Shown: in pieces, positions 23,807 to 35,600 of the stretch
Layout: every line of letters begins with the position of its first letter
Numbering within the stretch: the stretch's first letter is position 1
Translations under genes and position numbers: made by a program
The notes under the pieces: model-generated
The model's database searches: none
What the model was told of the DNA's origin: nothing
The model's input: only the letters and a program-made list of their open reading frames with translations
NCBI GenBank assembly: GCA_031772625.1
Contig: CM062804.1
Coordinates: 1,018,262,514-1,018,326,513 of the forward strand
Source: Pinus tabuliformis
Taxonomy: Eukaryota; Streptophyta; Pinopsida; Pinales; Pinaceae
Direction: 5' to 3'
Length of the DNA stretch: 64,000 nt

Positions 23807-24172
23807 AAACTGGCTCCTAAAAGGAAAACCAGACATACTAGGTCAAATCCTGACCCAGAACCACCAGCTGTTTTTGAAAATCCTAATATAATCCCTAGGA
23901 TCATCAGGAAGCAGCAGGGACAGCAAACTCTTGCTGATTCAACTCCTGAAACAGGTTATCCAAACCTCGTTCCAACTCCAATCAAGGTTCTATTTCGATC
24001 TACCCTTGATTCCCCCAGTTCCCCTTCTACATCTCAGAGCCCTCCTTTCACACCTTCATCCACTGCACATACTCCTTTAACCAACATCCTAGTTTCTACC
24101 CCTCCCATTAACCCTGTTATACCAGTCACCCCGGTCCCATTCATCCCTGTCAACCCCTTAAACCCTGTGAAT
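23807..24172 (+). other. Pro/Ser/Thr-rich in-frame leader of element A gag
   Basis: The gag frame is open from just after TAG 23804 but has no ATG before 24173. The first codons, CTG GCT CCT AAA AGG at 23810, look like a start region (basic KRKTRHTR) in which ATG may have become CTG. It continues with about 110 residues rich in Pro, Ser and Thr. Either it is the true N-terminus with a lost start, or translation starts at 24173. Confidence 0.5.
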
Positions 24173-26418
24173 ATGGCTAACAGATATGCACCCTTGCAAA
24201 TACTAGCTAATGCTACAGCTCTACCCCAAGACTACCAAACCAAAATCTCATATTTTGACTCCAATGGCCCGTTGACAGCTGTTCAGCATGCCAAAAGGAT
24301 GCAAGACCATTTTGAGACCTATGAAATAGATGATGACAGTGTGAGAATGAGGATGTTTTTTCAAAGCCTAACTGGGGATGTAAGAACTTGGTTTAGATCC
24401 CTGAATGCAAATTCAATTACGACTCCTGATGATCTGTATCAAGCCTTTACTAACAGATGGGAGAAAAAGAAAGATCCTCTGCACATACTCGGGGAATATG
24501 ACACTATCAGAAGAGGTCCCCAAGAGACTGTTTTGGAGTATTGTGCAAGATTCAATAATGTATATAACACAATCCCACAAAATTTAAGACCCCCTCCTGA
24601 TTTAGCTTTGTACAAATTCCCCGATGGTTTTGACCCTGACATGGCCTATCAGTTGAAGGAGAGAGACCCTCAAACCCTTGCAGAGGCCCAGAAGGTTGCT
24701 GTCACAGTGGAAGCTAACCTGATTGCCAAGAGAAACAGGGCAAGGTTGGAAAAGAGAACAGCCTTCAAAGAAGAACCCTCAGCCTTTGATCAAAAACTGG
24801 ATGCAATACTCAATGGAATGAAAAGATTGGGGGATAGAGTGGAATCGGTTGAGAGAAAATCATCATGGGAAGCACCGCAAAACAACCCTCCTAGGAATCC
24901 AAATTTTAGGAGAACTCAAAACCCAAACGTTGGCAAGGCCAGTGCTGACCAAGACATAAGACCCCCTTTCCAGGAAAACTATGCTGAAACTTCCACATCA
25001 ACTGAACCCAATGAAGATTCTCAGATTAATTTAATGGGTCTAGATGGTGAAAGTCAAGTTTTCTTAACACAAGAAGACCATGAGGATGAGGTAATCAAGT
25101 TGTTCCCAATCAAATCTGGTGAATCCTTTGACTTTAAACAAGGCTATGACACTGCTGTTTATGAAGTCCATAAACAATACAAGCTAAGGAGCAGAACTGT
25201 GAATGTAAACCAGCCTGAAAAGATAAAGGATAATCAGCAGCCTAAAAAAGCCATAGTCACAGAACCTAATGACAAAACAATTTCACCTGCAGAAGAAGTA
25301 ATTATTGAAGAGATCACTGAACCATTGTCCTTAAAACAGCAGCCTATGGCTACTTCATCCTCTCATCCTAATTTAAATGTTACTCCTCAAGAGATGAGTA
25401 AAAAAGACAAGTCCCAAAATCAAGATAAGAATCAAGAAGAAGAGTTAGTGAACAAGGAAAGGACTGTTATCCATAACCCTAAGACCCAAGCTGAAAAACC
25501 CTTTGACCTAGAAACTGAAATAGGCAAACTAAAGATAGCAATTCCTCTCTCGGAGCTAGCCAAGCATGACATTTATAAACAAAAGATCAAGAAGTCCCTT
25601 CAACTCACCAGCAACAAAGATGATGTTAATGTGTTGGATGATACCCCAGAGTTACTGTTTGGCCCAGAAGTGGATGGAAAAACACTAGTCACAGGGATAT
25701 TACCTTTTTATGTCAGCTTACATATTCATGATAAAATATTACATAATGCAATGTTTGACTCAGGTGCCTCTCACAATCTCATGCCAAAAGCAGTCATGGA
25801 GAGATTGAATCTAGATATAACAAGACCATACAAAGACCTATTTTCCTTTGACTCCAGCCAAGTCAAGTGTTTAGGTCTCATAAAAGATTTATGTGTGTCT
25901 CTGGTTCAATACCCAAACAAAACAATTCTAATGGATGTTGTAGTTGCTGATATCCCACCTAAGTATGGGATGCTGTTATCAAGATCATGGGGAGCTAAAC
26001 TCCAAGGTTCCCTACAATTAGACATGTCATATGCCACCATCTCTGTTTTTGGGCAACCAAAAAGACTATACAAAGAAACACTCATGAAATACATGGTCAA
26101 CAGTGAAGAAAATCCTCAAAACTTTCCCATATATGCTGTCCATTCAGACATAGACTCATACATTCTCTTCAATGACAGCACAACTCTCTCAAAAAATGAT
26201 GTTGAAACCAAGATACTCATGCTAGAGGAAGACACCAATGAAAGAACTACCACCCATGAAACAACAGTCAATCAATCACTAGACACTGTTGCTGCTCTAG
26301 TTATCAAACATATTCAATCAAATGATGAGACTGTCCTAGAAGACAAACTAGATGAAAAACCAGAACTGCAACTAACAGTTCCAGCTCATGAACAGATCAT
26401 TAACTCTCCCCTACAACA

Positions 26419-26835
26419 AAACATTCTATGGTTCCTTGAATTTGATGGCTCAGTCAACAAATTAGGGGCAGGAGCTGGAGTTTGGGTACACAATAAAGAA
26501 AACAGTCATGCAGAAGGCAGAGCCTATAGATTAAACTTCAGATGTACTAATAACATGGCAGAATATGAAGCTCTTTTACTAGGCCTCAAGTTAGTAAAAT
26601 ACCTGCAAGCTGCCAGGGTTTCAAACATGGGAGATTCAGATTTAGTCATACAACAAGTGAAGGGAAATTTTGTCACCAATGACAAGAGACTGAGGTCTTA
26701 TAGGTCTGCTGTGGCTGAAATACTAGCCTTCTTCTCTGAATTCCAAATCACCAAAATTTCTAGGACCCATAAACTTCATGCTCATAGTTTAGCCACATTT
26801 GCTAGTACTTGCAAATTACCATTGGAACCTAACAA
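26419..26835 (+). CDS. Archaeal-type RNase H domain between protease and RT (element A)
   Basis: Within the gag-pol frame: WFLEFDGSVNKLGAGAGVW (first Asp codon at 26444), TNNMAEYEALLLGL (Glu), MGDSDLVIQQVKG (Asp), then HKLHAHSLATFAS where related domains have N...AD.LA. This is the second RNase H type (aRH) of Tat/Ogre elements, but those I know carry it after the gypsy RNase H, before integrase. The fourth acidic residue is His (CAT for GAT, a single base change), which could make it inactive in this copy. Part of the polyprotein, not a separate gene. Confidence 0.8.
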
Positions 26836-27349
26836 TTGTTTCACAGCTGAGATAAAACACAGACCCTCCATTCCAAACAATGTTAAAGATTGGCAAGTAT
26901 TTGAGGATGATATGCAAATAAACAATTTCTTGACTTTGCAACAAGAATTTGCAGGACTAAATATTGACACTCAAAGAGCAAGTCAATCACAAATACTTGA
27001 TGGAGCAAGTCAATCACAAATACAGTTTGAACAGAATAACTACCCAATATCACCCAGAACAGCCAAACAAATACTACATCCAACCATTTTCAACAGGGAA
27101 AACATTCAACAAATTCAACAAATTGGTTGTGAAGAAGTGGCCAATGCTGAGGATGAAATCATAGACCTAAAAGACAATTTTCTGCCAACAGGCCTAACTC
27201 CACTAGAGGACATCTTTGATTCAAATGACATCCCTAGAAAACCAAAAATGCAGCCCCTAAATGCAGCCATTGAAGAATGCAACATTGGTACCATTGACAA
27301 GCCTAAAATAATAAAGTTGTCTGCATCCTTACCTCCTGATCAAAAACCC

Positions 27350-28240
27350 AAATACATAGATCTCTTTAAAGAGTTCCAGGATGTCTTTGCATGGAGTTAT
27401 GAGGATCTAAAGTCCTATGATACCTCTGTTATCCAGCATACTATCCCTCTCAAGCCTGATCAAAAACCCTTTAAACAAAAATTGAGGAGAATCAATCCTA
27501 TGCTTCTCCCAGCAATGGAACAAGAGGTACAGAAAATTTTCAAAGCAGGCATCATAGCACCAATCAGATTCTCTGAGTGGATTTCAAACTTAGTCCCTAC
27601 AAGAAAGAAAACTGGTGAAATAAGGTTGTGTGTGGATCTAAGAAATCTGAATCAAGTATCCCTCAAGGACAATTATCCCTTACCCAAGATGGATCACATT
27701 CTCCAAAGAGTGGTAGGGGCCTCAAGGATCTCATTACTTGATGGATTCTCGGGTTTTAACCAAATCTTAGTACACCCTGATGATCAAGACAAAACTGCAT
27801 TTACAACCCCATGGGGAACTTTCAAATATGTAAAAATGCCTTTTGGATTGAAAAATGCAGGGGCAACATTTCAAAGAGCAATGGATATTGCTTTTGCCAA
27901 GGAGATTCATGACTTTCTTGTCATTTACTTAGATGACCTTACACCTTTCTCAAAATCAGACCGAGAACATTTGAAACACTTGAGGCAGATTTTCTTAACA
28001 TGTAGGAAATATGGAATTTCCTTGAATCCCAAGAAGTCTCTATTTGGTTTGGAAGAGGGTAAGCTGTTAGGACATATCATTTCAAAGGATGGCATAAGAA
28101 TTGATCCAGATAGAATACAAGCTATCTTACAAATGCCCCACCCAAGAAATATAAAAGAATTGCAAGGATTCTTGGGAAAAATCAATTTCTTGAGAAGGTT
28201 TATCCCAAACTTAGCAGAATTGATCAGATTGCTAAATAAC
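27350..28240 (+). CDS. Reverse transcriptase domain of element A
   Basis: Ty3/gypsy RT within the gag-pol frame. Landmarks: FAWSYEDLKSYD (about 27388), EIRLCVDLRNLNQVSLKDNY (about 27620), LLDGFSGFNQI (motif A Asp, about 27738), MPFGLKNAGATFQRAMD (about 27838), the active site VIYLDDLTPFSK (YLDD at 27926-27937) and GHIISKDGIRIDP with the thumb LQGFLGKINFLRRFIPN. All motif residues look intact and there are no stops, so the domain is coding-competent in this copy. Confidence 0.9.
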
Positions 28241-28760
28241 ATGCTAAAGAAGGATTCAAAAGTGAAATGGACTGTTGAAACTAATCAAGCCTTTGAAGGA
28301 ATAAAATTGGCCCTTACCCAAACCCCAGTCTTGACCAATCCTCAATTTGACAGAGAATTTATCATTTTCTCTTTTGCCTCCCAGCATACTATTGCTGTTG
28401 TTTTGTTACAGAAAGATGACCAAGGAAATGAGAAGCCAATTGCTTTCTTTAGCAGAGCTCTTAGAGATGCACCTTTAAAATATCAAATCATGGAAAAACA
28501 AGCTTATGCGTTGGTTAAAGCCATTAACGACTTTAGGATTTACATCCTTTATTCACATGTTATAGCTTATGTACCAAGTCCTATTGTCAAAGACATTCTC
28601 ACCCAAGAAAATTTAGAGGGCAGAAGAGGAAAGTGGATTGCCAACATTTTGGAATTTGATATTGAGATAAAACCTACAAAACTGATAAAAGGGCAAGGCT
28701 TGGCCAAATTAATGACAGAAGCAAACTTTCAAGCCTTAGACATCAACCAGCTGGACAGTG
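28241..28760 (+). CDS. Degenerate gypsy RNase H and tether (element A)
   Basis: The native RNase H follows RT but has lost catalytic residues. The first motif reads IIFSFASQHTIAVVLL where TDAS is usual. The Glu motif MEKQAYALVKAI is kept. The third motif reads IAYVPSPIVKDIL where TDQPLK is usual. Loss of the native RNase H catalytic set in elements that gained an archaeal-type domain is known for the Tat branch. Here the second domain is upstream of RT rather than next to this one. Confidence 0.8.
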
Positions 28761-30096
28761 AACCGGAGCTGGCGACTCCAAAGATCAATGTAGCCTTTGA
28801 ACAATCCCCTTGGTACTCTGATATATGTTATGTAATACAAAACCTGTGTGCTCCCCCAGGATTGTCCAGAACTAAATGTAGGTTCCTAAAAATGAAAGCT
28901 TCTAAATTCTGTGTTATGGATGGAAATTTACTTTGGAAAAACCATGAAGGGATATTGCTAAACTGCTTAATTGAGAATGAAACTAACAATATCATAAAAG
29001 AATTTCATGCAGGTGACTGTGGTGGACACTTGTACTGGAAGTCCACTGTGGACAAAATACTGAGGGCTGGTTACTATTGGCCCACTGTTTTTTCTGATGT
29101 CAAGAAATTTACCACATCATGTCACAAATGCCAAGTGTTTGAGGGAAAGAGGAAGTTACTGCCACTTCCCTTAAGGCCTATTGCAACAGAGAGACCTTTT
29201 CAACAATGGGGCCTGGACTTCATTGGGTAAATTCATCCCTCATCCTCAGGCCAGCACAGATGGATTCTAACAGCTACAGACTACTTCACTAAGTGGATTG
29301 AAGCTGCTCCATGCAGACAAGCAAATGATTCAATAATCATTCAGTTCTTGGAGAACAACATATTGGCCAGATTTGGCTGCCCTGACAAAATAATAACAGA
29401 CAATGCTGCTGCTTTCAGATCTAAAAAAATGGTGAATTTCTGCCACAAATTTCACATTACCCTGGGCCATTCTACTGCTTATTATCCCCAAGGAAATGGC
29501 CTAGCTGAATCATCAAATAAAAGCCTGGTAAACATCATAAAGAAGGTGCTGGAAGAAAATAAGAAGAATTGGCATAAGAAGCTGGTTAATGCCTTATGGG
29601 CAGATAGATTAATGCCTTATGGGCAGATAGACTAACAACCAAGAGATCAATTGGGACCAGCCCATATGAGTTGGTTTATGGATTAGAAGCCAAATTTCCT
29701 TCATCACTAGGAGTGCCTGTCATGAAACTTCTTCAAGAAAGCCAAGCTGAACCAAATGATATGCAAAGAAGGATCAATCAAATAATATGTTTGCAGCAAA
29801 CTAGAGACCAAGTTTTCAGCAGAGTTCAAGTTCTACAAGAAAAATTAAAGAAGGCCTTTGACAGAAGAACTAAGGCAGAAGATTTCAACATTGGTGACAA
29901 AGTCCTCAAGTGGGATTCAAGAAGAGAGGATAAGGGAAAACATGGAAAATTTGATTCCCTTTGGAGAGGACCATTTGCTGTCCAAGCGGCACAAGGAAAC
30001 AATACTTATTTCCTTAAAAGTCTTAATGAAACTGACTTGGATGAAGGTCCTGTGAATGGCAGGATGCTGAAGCACTATTTTGACTACTACCCATAA
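28761..30096 (+). pseudogene. Integrase of element A, interrupted
   Basis: The zinc domain (HAGDCGGH...CHKC, about 29005-29130) and YYWP motif are intact. TAA at 29228-29230 cuts just after QQWGLDFIG. In the same frame follow ATDYFTKW (first Asp), IITDNAAAF (second Asp) and NGLAESSNKSL (Glu), so the catalytic core is complete. Two adjacent copies of a 23-bp segment (29586-29608, 29609-29631) shift the frame. The C-terminal part (29671-30096) contains GDKVLKWDSRREDKG...GPF and ends at TAA. There is no chromodomain. Both lesions are recent and simple. Confidence 0.85.
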
Positions 30097-30352
30097 GTGC
30101 AGCCTGAGTTTCCATTGTACATATTCAAGTGTATATATTACTCTCTGTAGGATGTAAAAATGCAATTTCCTAAGTCTATTAACTATTAGCAAAAGGTAAA
30201 TAGGATCAGAGATCTACCAAGAGGGGAAGAGCACAATTTTGGCATTTTAAGGCAGCATACTGCAAGTGTTGGTGAGAGTAGTCAAAGGCCAAGGCATTCT
30301 GACCTGCTGTTCTTGGTCTTTCAAATGAAAAACCATCCCCATGTGGAGCCAC
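30097..30352 (+). other. Element A 3' untranslated region
   Basis: 256 bp from the pol stop to the 3' LTR. The only purine-rich tract is AAGAGGGGAAGAG at 30219-30231, 121 bp before the LTR. The bases touching the LTR (CATGTGGAGCCAC) are not a polypurine tract. Confidence 0.5.
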
Positions 30353-31941
30353 TGTTAGCTACCTATATCAATAGGTTTCATATTTCATGATTGGCAATGA
30401 AAAGGTCCAAATATGCTCTGCTTTGATGATGCAAAGATCACATATTTCCAAGAGAATACAATCTGTGCTTATAGCTTGATGTGGACTTAATTTTGATGGA
30501 TGGTCCAACAGCCCAATCTGGATCATGCCATGTTTTAAATTTCCAGTTGTAGAATAGAGAAGGAAGTCTGTACAAACTGTTTAATCTTGGCAGACAAGTA
30601 GCTTAGGTAGAGAAAGTAAGGCTCCCAACTGCTTAATCTGGGACCTTGGAAGCAATAAGGGTAGAATTAGATAGAAAATCAAAAGGAAAAAGCCAAAGAA
30701 AAGAAAAGGCAAATAAGGGTCTGCAAGCCTAAGTGCACCCTCCAAGAAGAAACAAAAAATGCTAGGCAAGTAGATGGGTAGGCAGTTGGGGTTGCAGAAA
30801 TGTCATTTCTTACAAATTGCATGTGTGTTAGCCTTGTTCACAAAGCAAAATCAATGGATTGAGAAGGTGTTCTTCTCCATCAGGTGGCAACAAAGCAAAG
30901 AAGCATGTCTAACCTCCCTTCTTCCCCTTTTCCCATTCATTACTAGCATTCCCTCATCAGTGGAGATTCATGGAAGAATGGTGGTTTTATGGGTTCTTAT
31001 TCCTTTAAAAGCCACATTTCTTGTCTAAAAATCCTTTCATTCTGATCTGCTCCCTAAGCTAAGTTAGTTTCAAACAAACTTAGTGGTATCTCCCCTCATC
31101 CACCCTTTTTCATCCATATTAACCCTAACTCTATTATATAATTCCCCTATGTTACCCTTTCCCTAGTATTATAACACCATGGTGTATAAACCCCAAGCAC
31201 TGTATAAATATCCCTCCCCTTGGCATTATAGCCATATTTTCTCTGCCAGGGATCAAAATGACATCTGGTCACTTTGATAAACCTAAGTCTTGCCCCCCTC
31301 CCCTCTTCTGAATCCATTTGGCCCATTAAAACCTTCATTTGCTAAGAAAACCTGGAAAAAACCCTTTTTACCTATAACCCGCTTCATTTGCAAATAACAC
31401 ACCAAAAACCCACTTTTTGCACTTATCCAAAGTATCGGCGCATATTATTTTATTTTTAAAATACATTGAAAAACATTACAAACCACCGCATCCCAGAGGT
31501 GTCCGCTGAGCACAAATCCCGAAAGAAGTATTATTTTAATCCCGCCCCCCTTTCGTATTGACCGATCACTTCACTGACCCGTCAACCGTCCGATCGAGCG
31601 CTTTTGATCGGACGGCCATTATACATATCGGGTTGGGCCCGACGTTCGACATTTAGTACCCGAGAAACTGTCAGAGGGTGACGTCAAGCCCCTGCCACAT
31701 GTCGCCCTCACGATTTCTCGGGTTGCCCTCTAACAGAACCATCGCCGTATGGTAGGCGGTCCAAGAAAACCATTACCGTTTTTTCGTTTACCACCAGTTT
31801 TGCCATGCCCGCGTCATCACCGCGTCAGGACCACGTCACTGCCACCCCGCCGCCGCATCAGCTCCTTCGTCCGCCCCCGCGCTGATATGTCCGCCACCTC
31901 ACCATCCCCGTGGACCAATCATAGCTCGCCACATCACCCGA

Positions 31942-32000
31942 TGATGTCATGCTGACGTCATCCGACCTTAACCCCACCTGATGACATCATGTTGACGTCA
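31942..32000. promoter_or_regulatory. bZIP-type palindrome cluster in the 3' LTR, half decayed
   Basis: Sites read TGATGTCA, TGACGTCA, TGACATCA and TGACGTCA, against four TGACGTCA in the 5' LTR. Both changes are transitions at the central CpG, one on each strand, as expected from deamination of methylcytosine. Confidence 0.6.
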
Positions 32001-32613
32001 TCCAAAAAACGCGCCAATATGCCAAAAATCCATATGTTGGCCAATTTTCGCGTTTTTTCATACTTTTTGCCAATTCGCTGTTTCTTTCTCTGCATGGTTT
32101 TTTCACGTCCAAACTTGCACCACCTTGCTGAAATCGATTTGGAGACCTCCGGCGCACCATTTCTACATACATTCGTGACCATTGCTCGCTGTTTACCAGG
32201 TATTTACCCTTGTAAATCCTTCATACGCCTAATTTGTCTGTGAATTCCCTCAAAAAATCTTAAAAGACACCGAAACTTATAAATTGCCGGTAAAATTCCT
32301 GTGTCTAGCCCCCATTCGTAACTGTGAGGTCGAAAAACACCAGCTGAGCCTTGTTTGTCCACATTTTCATAAAAAACCGTGCTCTGTTCGCGCAATCGCG
32401 AACCAGTCACTCAAACTATACATACCTGCTAAAAAGAGACAGATTGAGACCAGACATTGGTCTTACTTACACTTCAAAGCAGTATTTCAATTGCTGCAGC
32501 TGTTCATTTGCCCTTTATTCCTTGAAATTCACACTTCCATTGTAAAGAAACTCCTCCAGGTTGCTCTGATAATTCAGAACCAGTTTACATACAAATCAGA
32601 AGCCTTATTAGCT

Positions 32614-35600
32614 ATGGAGACACCAATAGCCCTGAATATCCAGCCTCTGAACGCCCCTCAAAGGGAGATAGCATGGAAAGCCCTGGGAGATGTAGATTAT
32701 CAGATGTTAGATTGGTTTCCAATGGGTTCCAAGTTCAATATTCACATGCTAAATGAATTGAAAGCCCAACACCTTGGTGGAGCTGATATTTTAGGGATTT
32801 GGGACTCAAATTTGCCCATTTACAACCTCCCTAAAATCAATCCCCTGCCAGATTTGATCCATAAATGCCAGGAATGCTATGATCCTTGCCAGAGAGCTGT
32901 TCTCAGTCCTACAGGCTCAGTTTTGTTCTTTATCACCCCAGAAACCATAAATGAGATGCTGCATTTCCATACTGCAAGGCCATTGACCCCTCTTTCCATG
33001 TTGGATTTAATAAAGAAGGGGAGTAACTTGTCAAGTGCCCAGATTATCAAAATTAACCAGCTATTTGTACAGCCAAGCTCTGAAACTATGAGAACTCCTC
33101 CTATTGGATATCACTACCTGAATGACTTGGGCAGAATGCTAGTGGATTTGATCAGCTATGCCCTGGGGTACAAGGGAATTGAGGATGTTGATGACACTAT
33201 AATGGCAATGCTGTCCATGTTTTCTCCTGGAAAGCCTCCAGCTGTACACTATGACTATGCCACCTATATTGTAGAAAAGATCCATGAACAACTAATGAAT
33301 CTACCAAGGGAAAGGGTGTTCAGATACACCTCATACATCTACCACCTGTTCTTGTTTTATCAGCCAGACAGTTTCTCCATTCCCCTCAAGAAACTTAATG
33401 CCCAGGGAAATCCAAGGTCAGTTGTGTTTTGGACTTCAGTTTTCCATAATGTTTCTCAATCACCATACACATACTGTGAATTTATAGACCTGTTCATTCA
33501 CCCAGCTATGACATTGTTGTATGGTGTCCCTCCTCCAAGGTTAACCGATGACATGCAGAGAATCCTCCATCTCTCCAAATCCTACATCATTGGTGATTGG
33601 TATTTTTACCAACATCACACAGTAATCAGAGTATATGGCTGTGAGTTGGACCCTTTTAGGCTTCCAAGGTATGTCCCCATGAGACTTTTTGCCTTAGAAT
33701 ACTTCAGGCAGTTTGGAAATGCTGACTACATCCATTTCCAAAGTAAAAACAAGAAGGTGCAACTGAAGGTAAGGAGCCAGCTAGGCCCTTTTTTGTACAA
33801 CAAAAGAGAGGAGGGATGGAAGGAGGCAGATATGATCCTAGCAGGCCTCAAATTGCAAACCAGTTTCAAATGGTCACCTTATGACCGTAATCATTTTATT
33901 TCCCTCAGGAGGATAAAACACAAATTGGGTACCTATGCACATGTAAAGCTGCCTCATATTGAGCAGTATGCTAATGCCTTGAGCTGGAAAGAGGGCACTC
34001 TAGAAGAGCCAATTACTAGAGAGCAGATGCTAGAAAGAGAGGCTAGGAATATGCAAAAAGAGGCTGACTTGGAAACTTGTGGACAGGTTTCCTTATCATA
34101 TCAAAGGCAACTTGGAGCAGCTGCCTCTTCTTCAACAACACATCAGCAAGCTGCCATGGACACTCAACAGACAGGCAACAAAGGCAAAGAAAAGCAGGTG
34201 GAACAAGAGCAACCACCTCCCATGACTGAAGACCAAACAGATAAAGAGATGGAACAGCAAGAAGAGGTGCAGCAGCAGGTAGAGCAACAGCAACAACAGG
34301 AATCACAGCAAAGAGAAGGGCAGCATCACAGAGAGCAGCCCCCACAGCAAGAAGGGGCAGTTGAGGCCCCAATTTTCACTGAACAGCAGGCCCAAAACAC
34401 GGTGCCTCCCAGGCAAGAAACATCAGCGGAAGCATCAATCCTCCAAACTCCACAAAAGGAGGATATAAGCAGGAAAAGGGACAGAGAGACTCCCTTAACC
34501 ACATCAATAAGTCATGGTGAGAAAAGACAGAGACTGAATCCTTTCTCTGAGGAGGAAATGCCAATAGGGCAGTCTCTGGGCATGGGCCCACCCAGTAGAG
34601 AAGCATCTGCAAGTTCCTTCCAACAGGAACAGGAGAGGACAATGGGAGGAGAAGTCAGCTCCTCAAGCCACCAAAGAGAAGCTGAAGGAGGAATCAAACA
34701 ACAGTTCATAGACATAAAGAGGAGGAATGAGCCCATAAAAATACAATTGTATAACCATTTGTTGAAAATGGCTCCCACCAACCAGAAGCGACTAATGTCT
34801 GCATATGATGTCCAGGAGGGCAAGATGATCATGAGTCACTTCATGCCAACTACTTTGCAGCCACAGTCCCCTTCAGATTACTTGAGGACCAATCTTGAGG
34901 TCCTGGCCAAGGACATCCACCCAATGGACAAAATTGAATTACATAAACAAACAGGTGAGATGGTCTATGCTTCCTTGGTAGACAAGACATTTGATAATTA
35001 TAGGCTAGAGAATAGCCTTCATAATACAACTACCCAACTTGAGTTGGAAAGGGCATCCTCTCAAGCTAAGGACAACAGAATAAGGTCCTTAGAAGATATA
35101 ATTATTGAGATTGGGCATGACCCCAAAGATATCAAGGGCATACAAGAAATATTGAAATTGAGGGATGCAAATATGGCAGCTTTAAGGAGAAAGATCAAAC
35201 TCCCAGCCACAATTCACCCTCAAACGGATGAAGTAGCTCAACAAAGGCATGATCAAGATGCCGCAGCTTTGCTGGTGTCTCTCTATAAGCAGCTTATCCA
35301 GACACAAGAAAAGCTGGGAGAATCAGAGGCTGCACAGGCAGCATTACAAGCAACTCTGAAACAAAGAGAAGAAGGTCAGACCTCTCAGCCTCCTCCTCAA
35401 ATCATTAACCTTGAGGAAGCTACTCCAACTTCTATTCCTCCTCCTCAACAGACTGAACAAGCAGCACCATCTACTTCAGCACCACCAACAACAGAGCAGG
35501 CCCCTAGCTTGGATATGCAAAAGCTAAGAAATGAGATTCAGGCCCTGGAAGCTCAAATGACAGAACTAAATGAGACCAGGGAGAAATTGGCCAAAGTAAA

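Larger units (their letters stand above)
24173..30096 (+). pseudogene. Element A gag-pol polyprotein, broken in integrase
   Basis: Order: gag (24173 to about 24770, with MRMFFQSLTGDVRTWFRSLN and FTNRWEKKKDPLHILGEY), a hydrophilic linker without any CCHC knuckle, protease (MFDSGASHNLMP, Asp codon at 25757; MLLSRSWGAKL), archaeal-type RNase H, RT, gypsy RNase H and integrase. It is one long frame from 24173 to TAA 29228-29230, which interrupts integrase. The frame resumes to 29634, is then shifted by a 23-bp tandem duplication, and finishes 29671-30096. It would make virus-like particles and copy and insert the element. The 5-kb intact frame shows recent activity. Confidence 0.9.
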
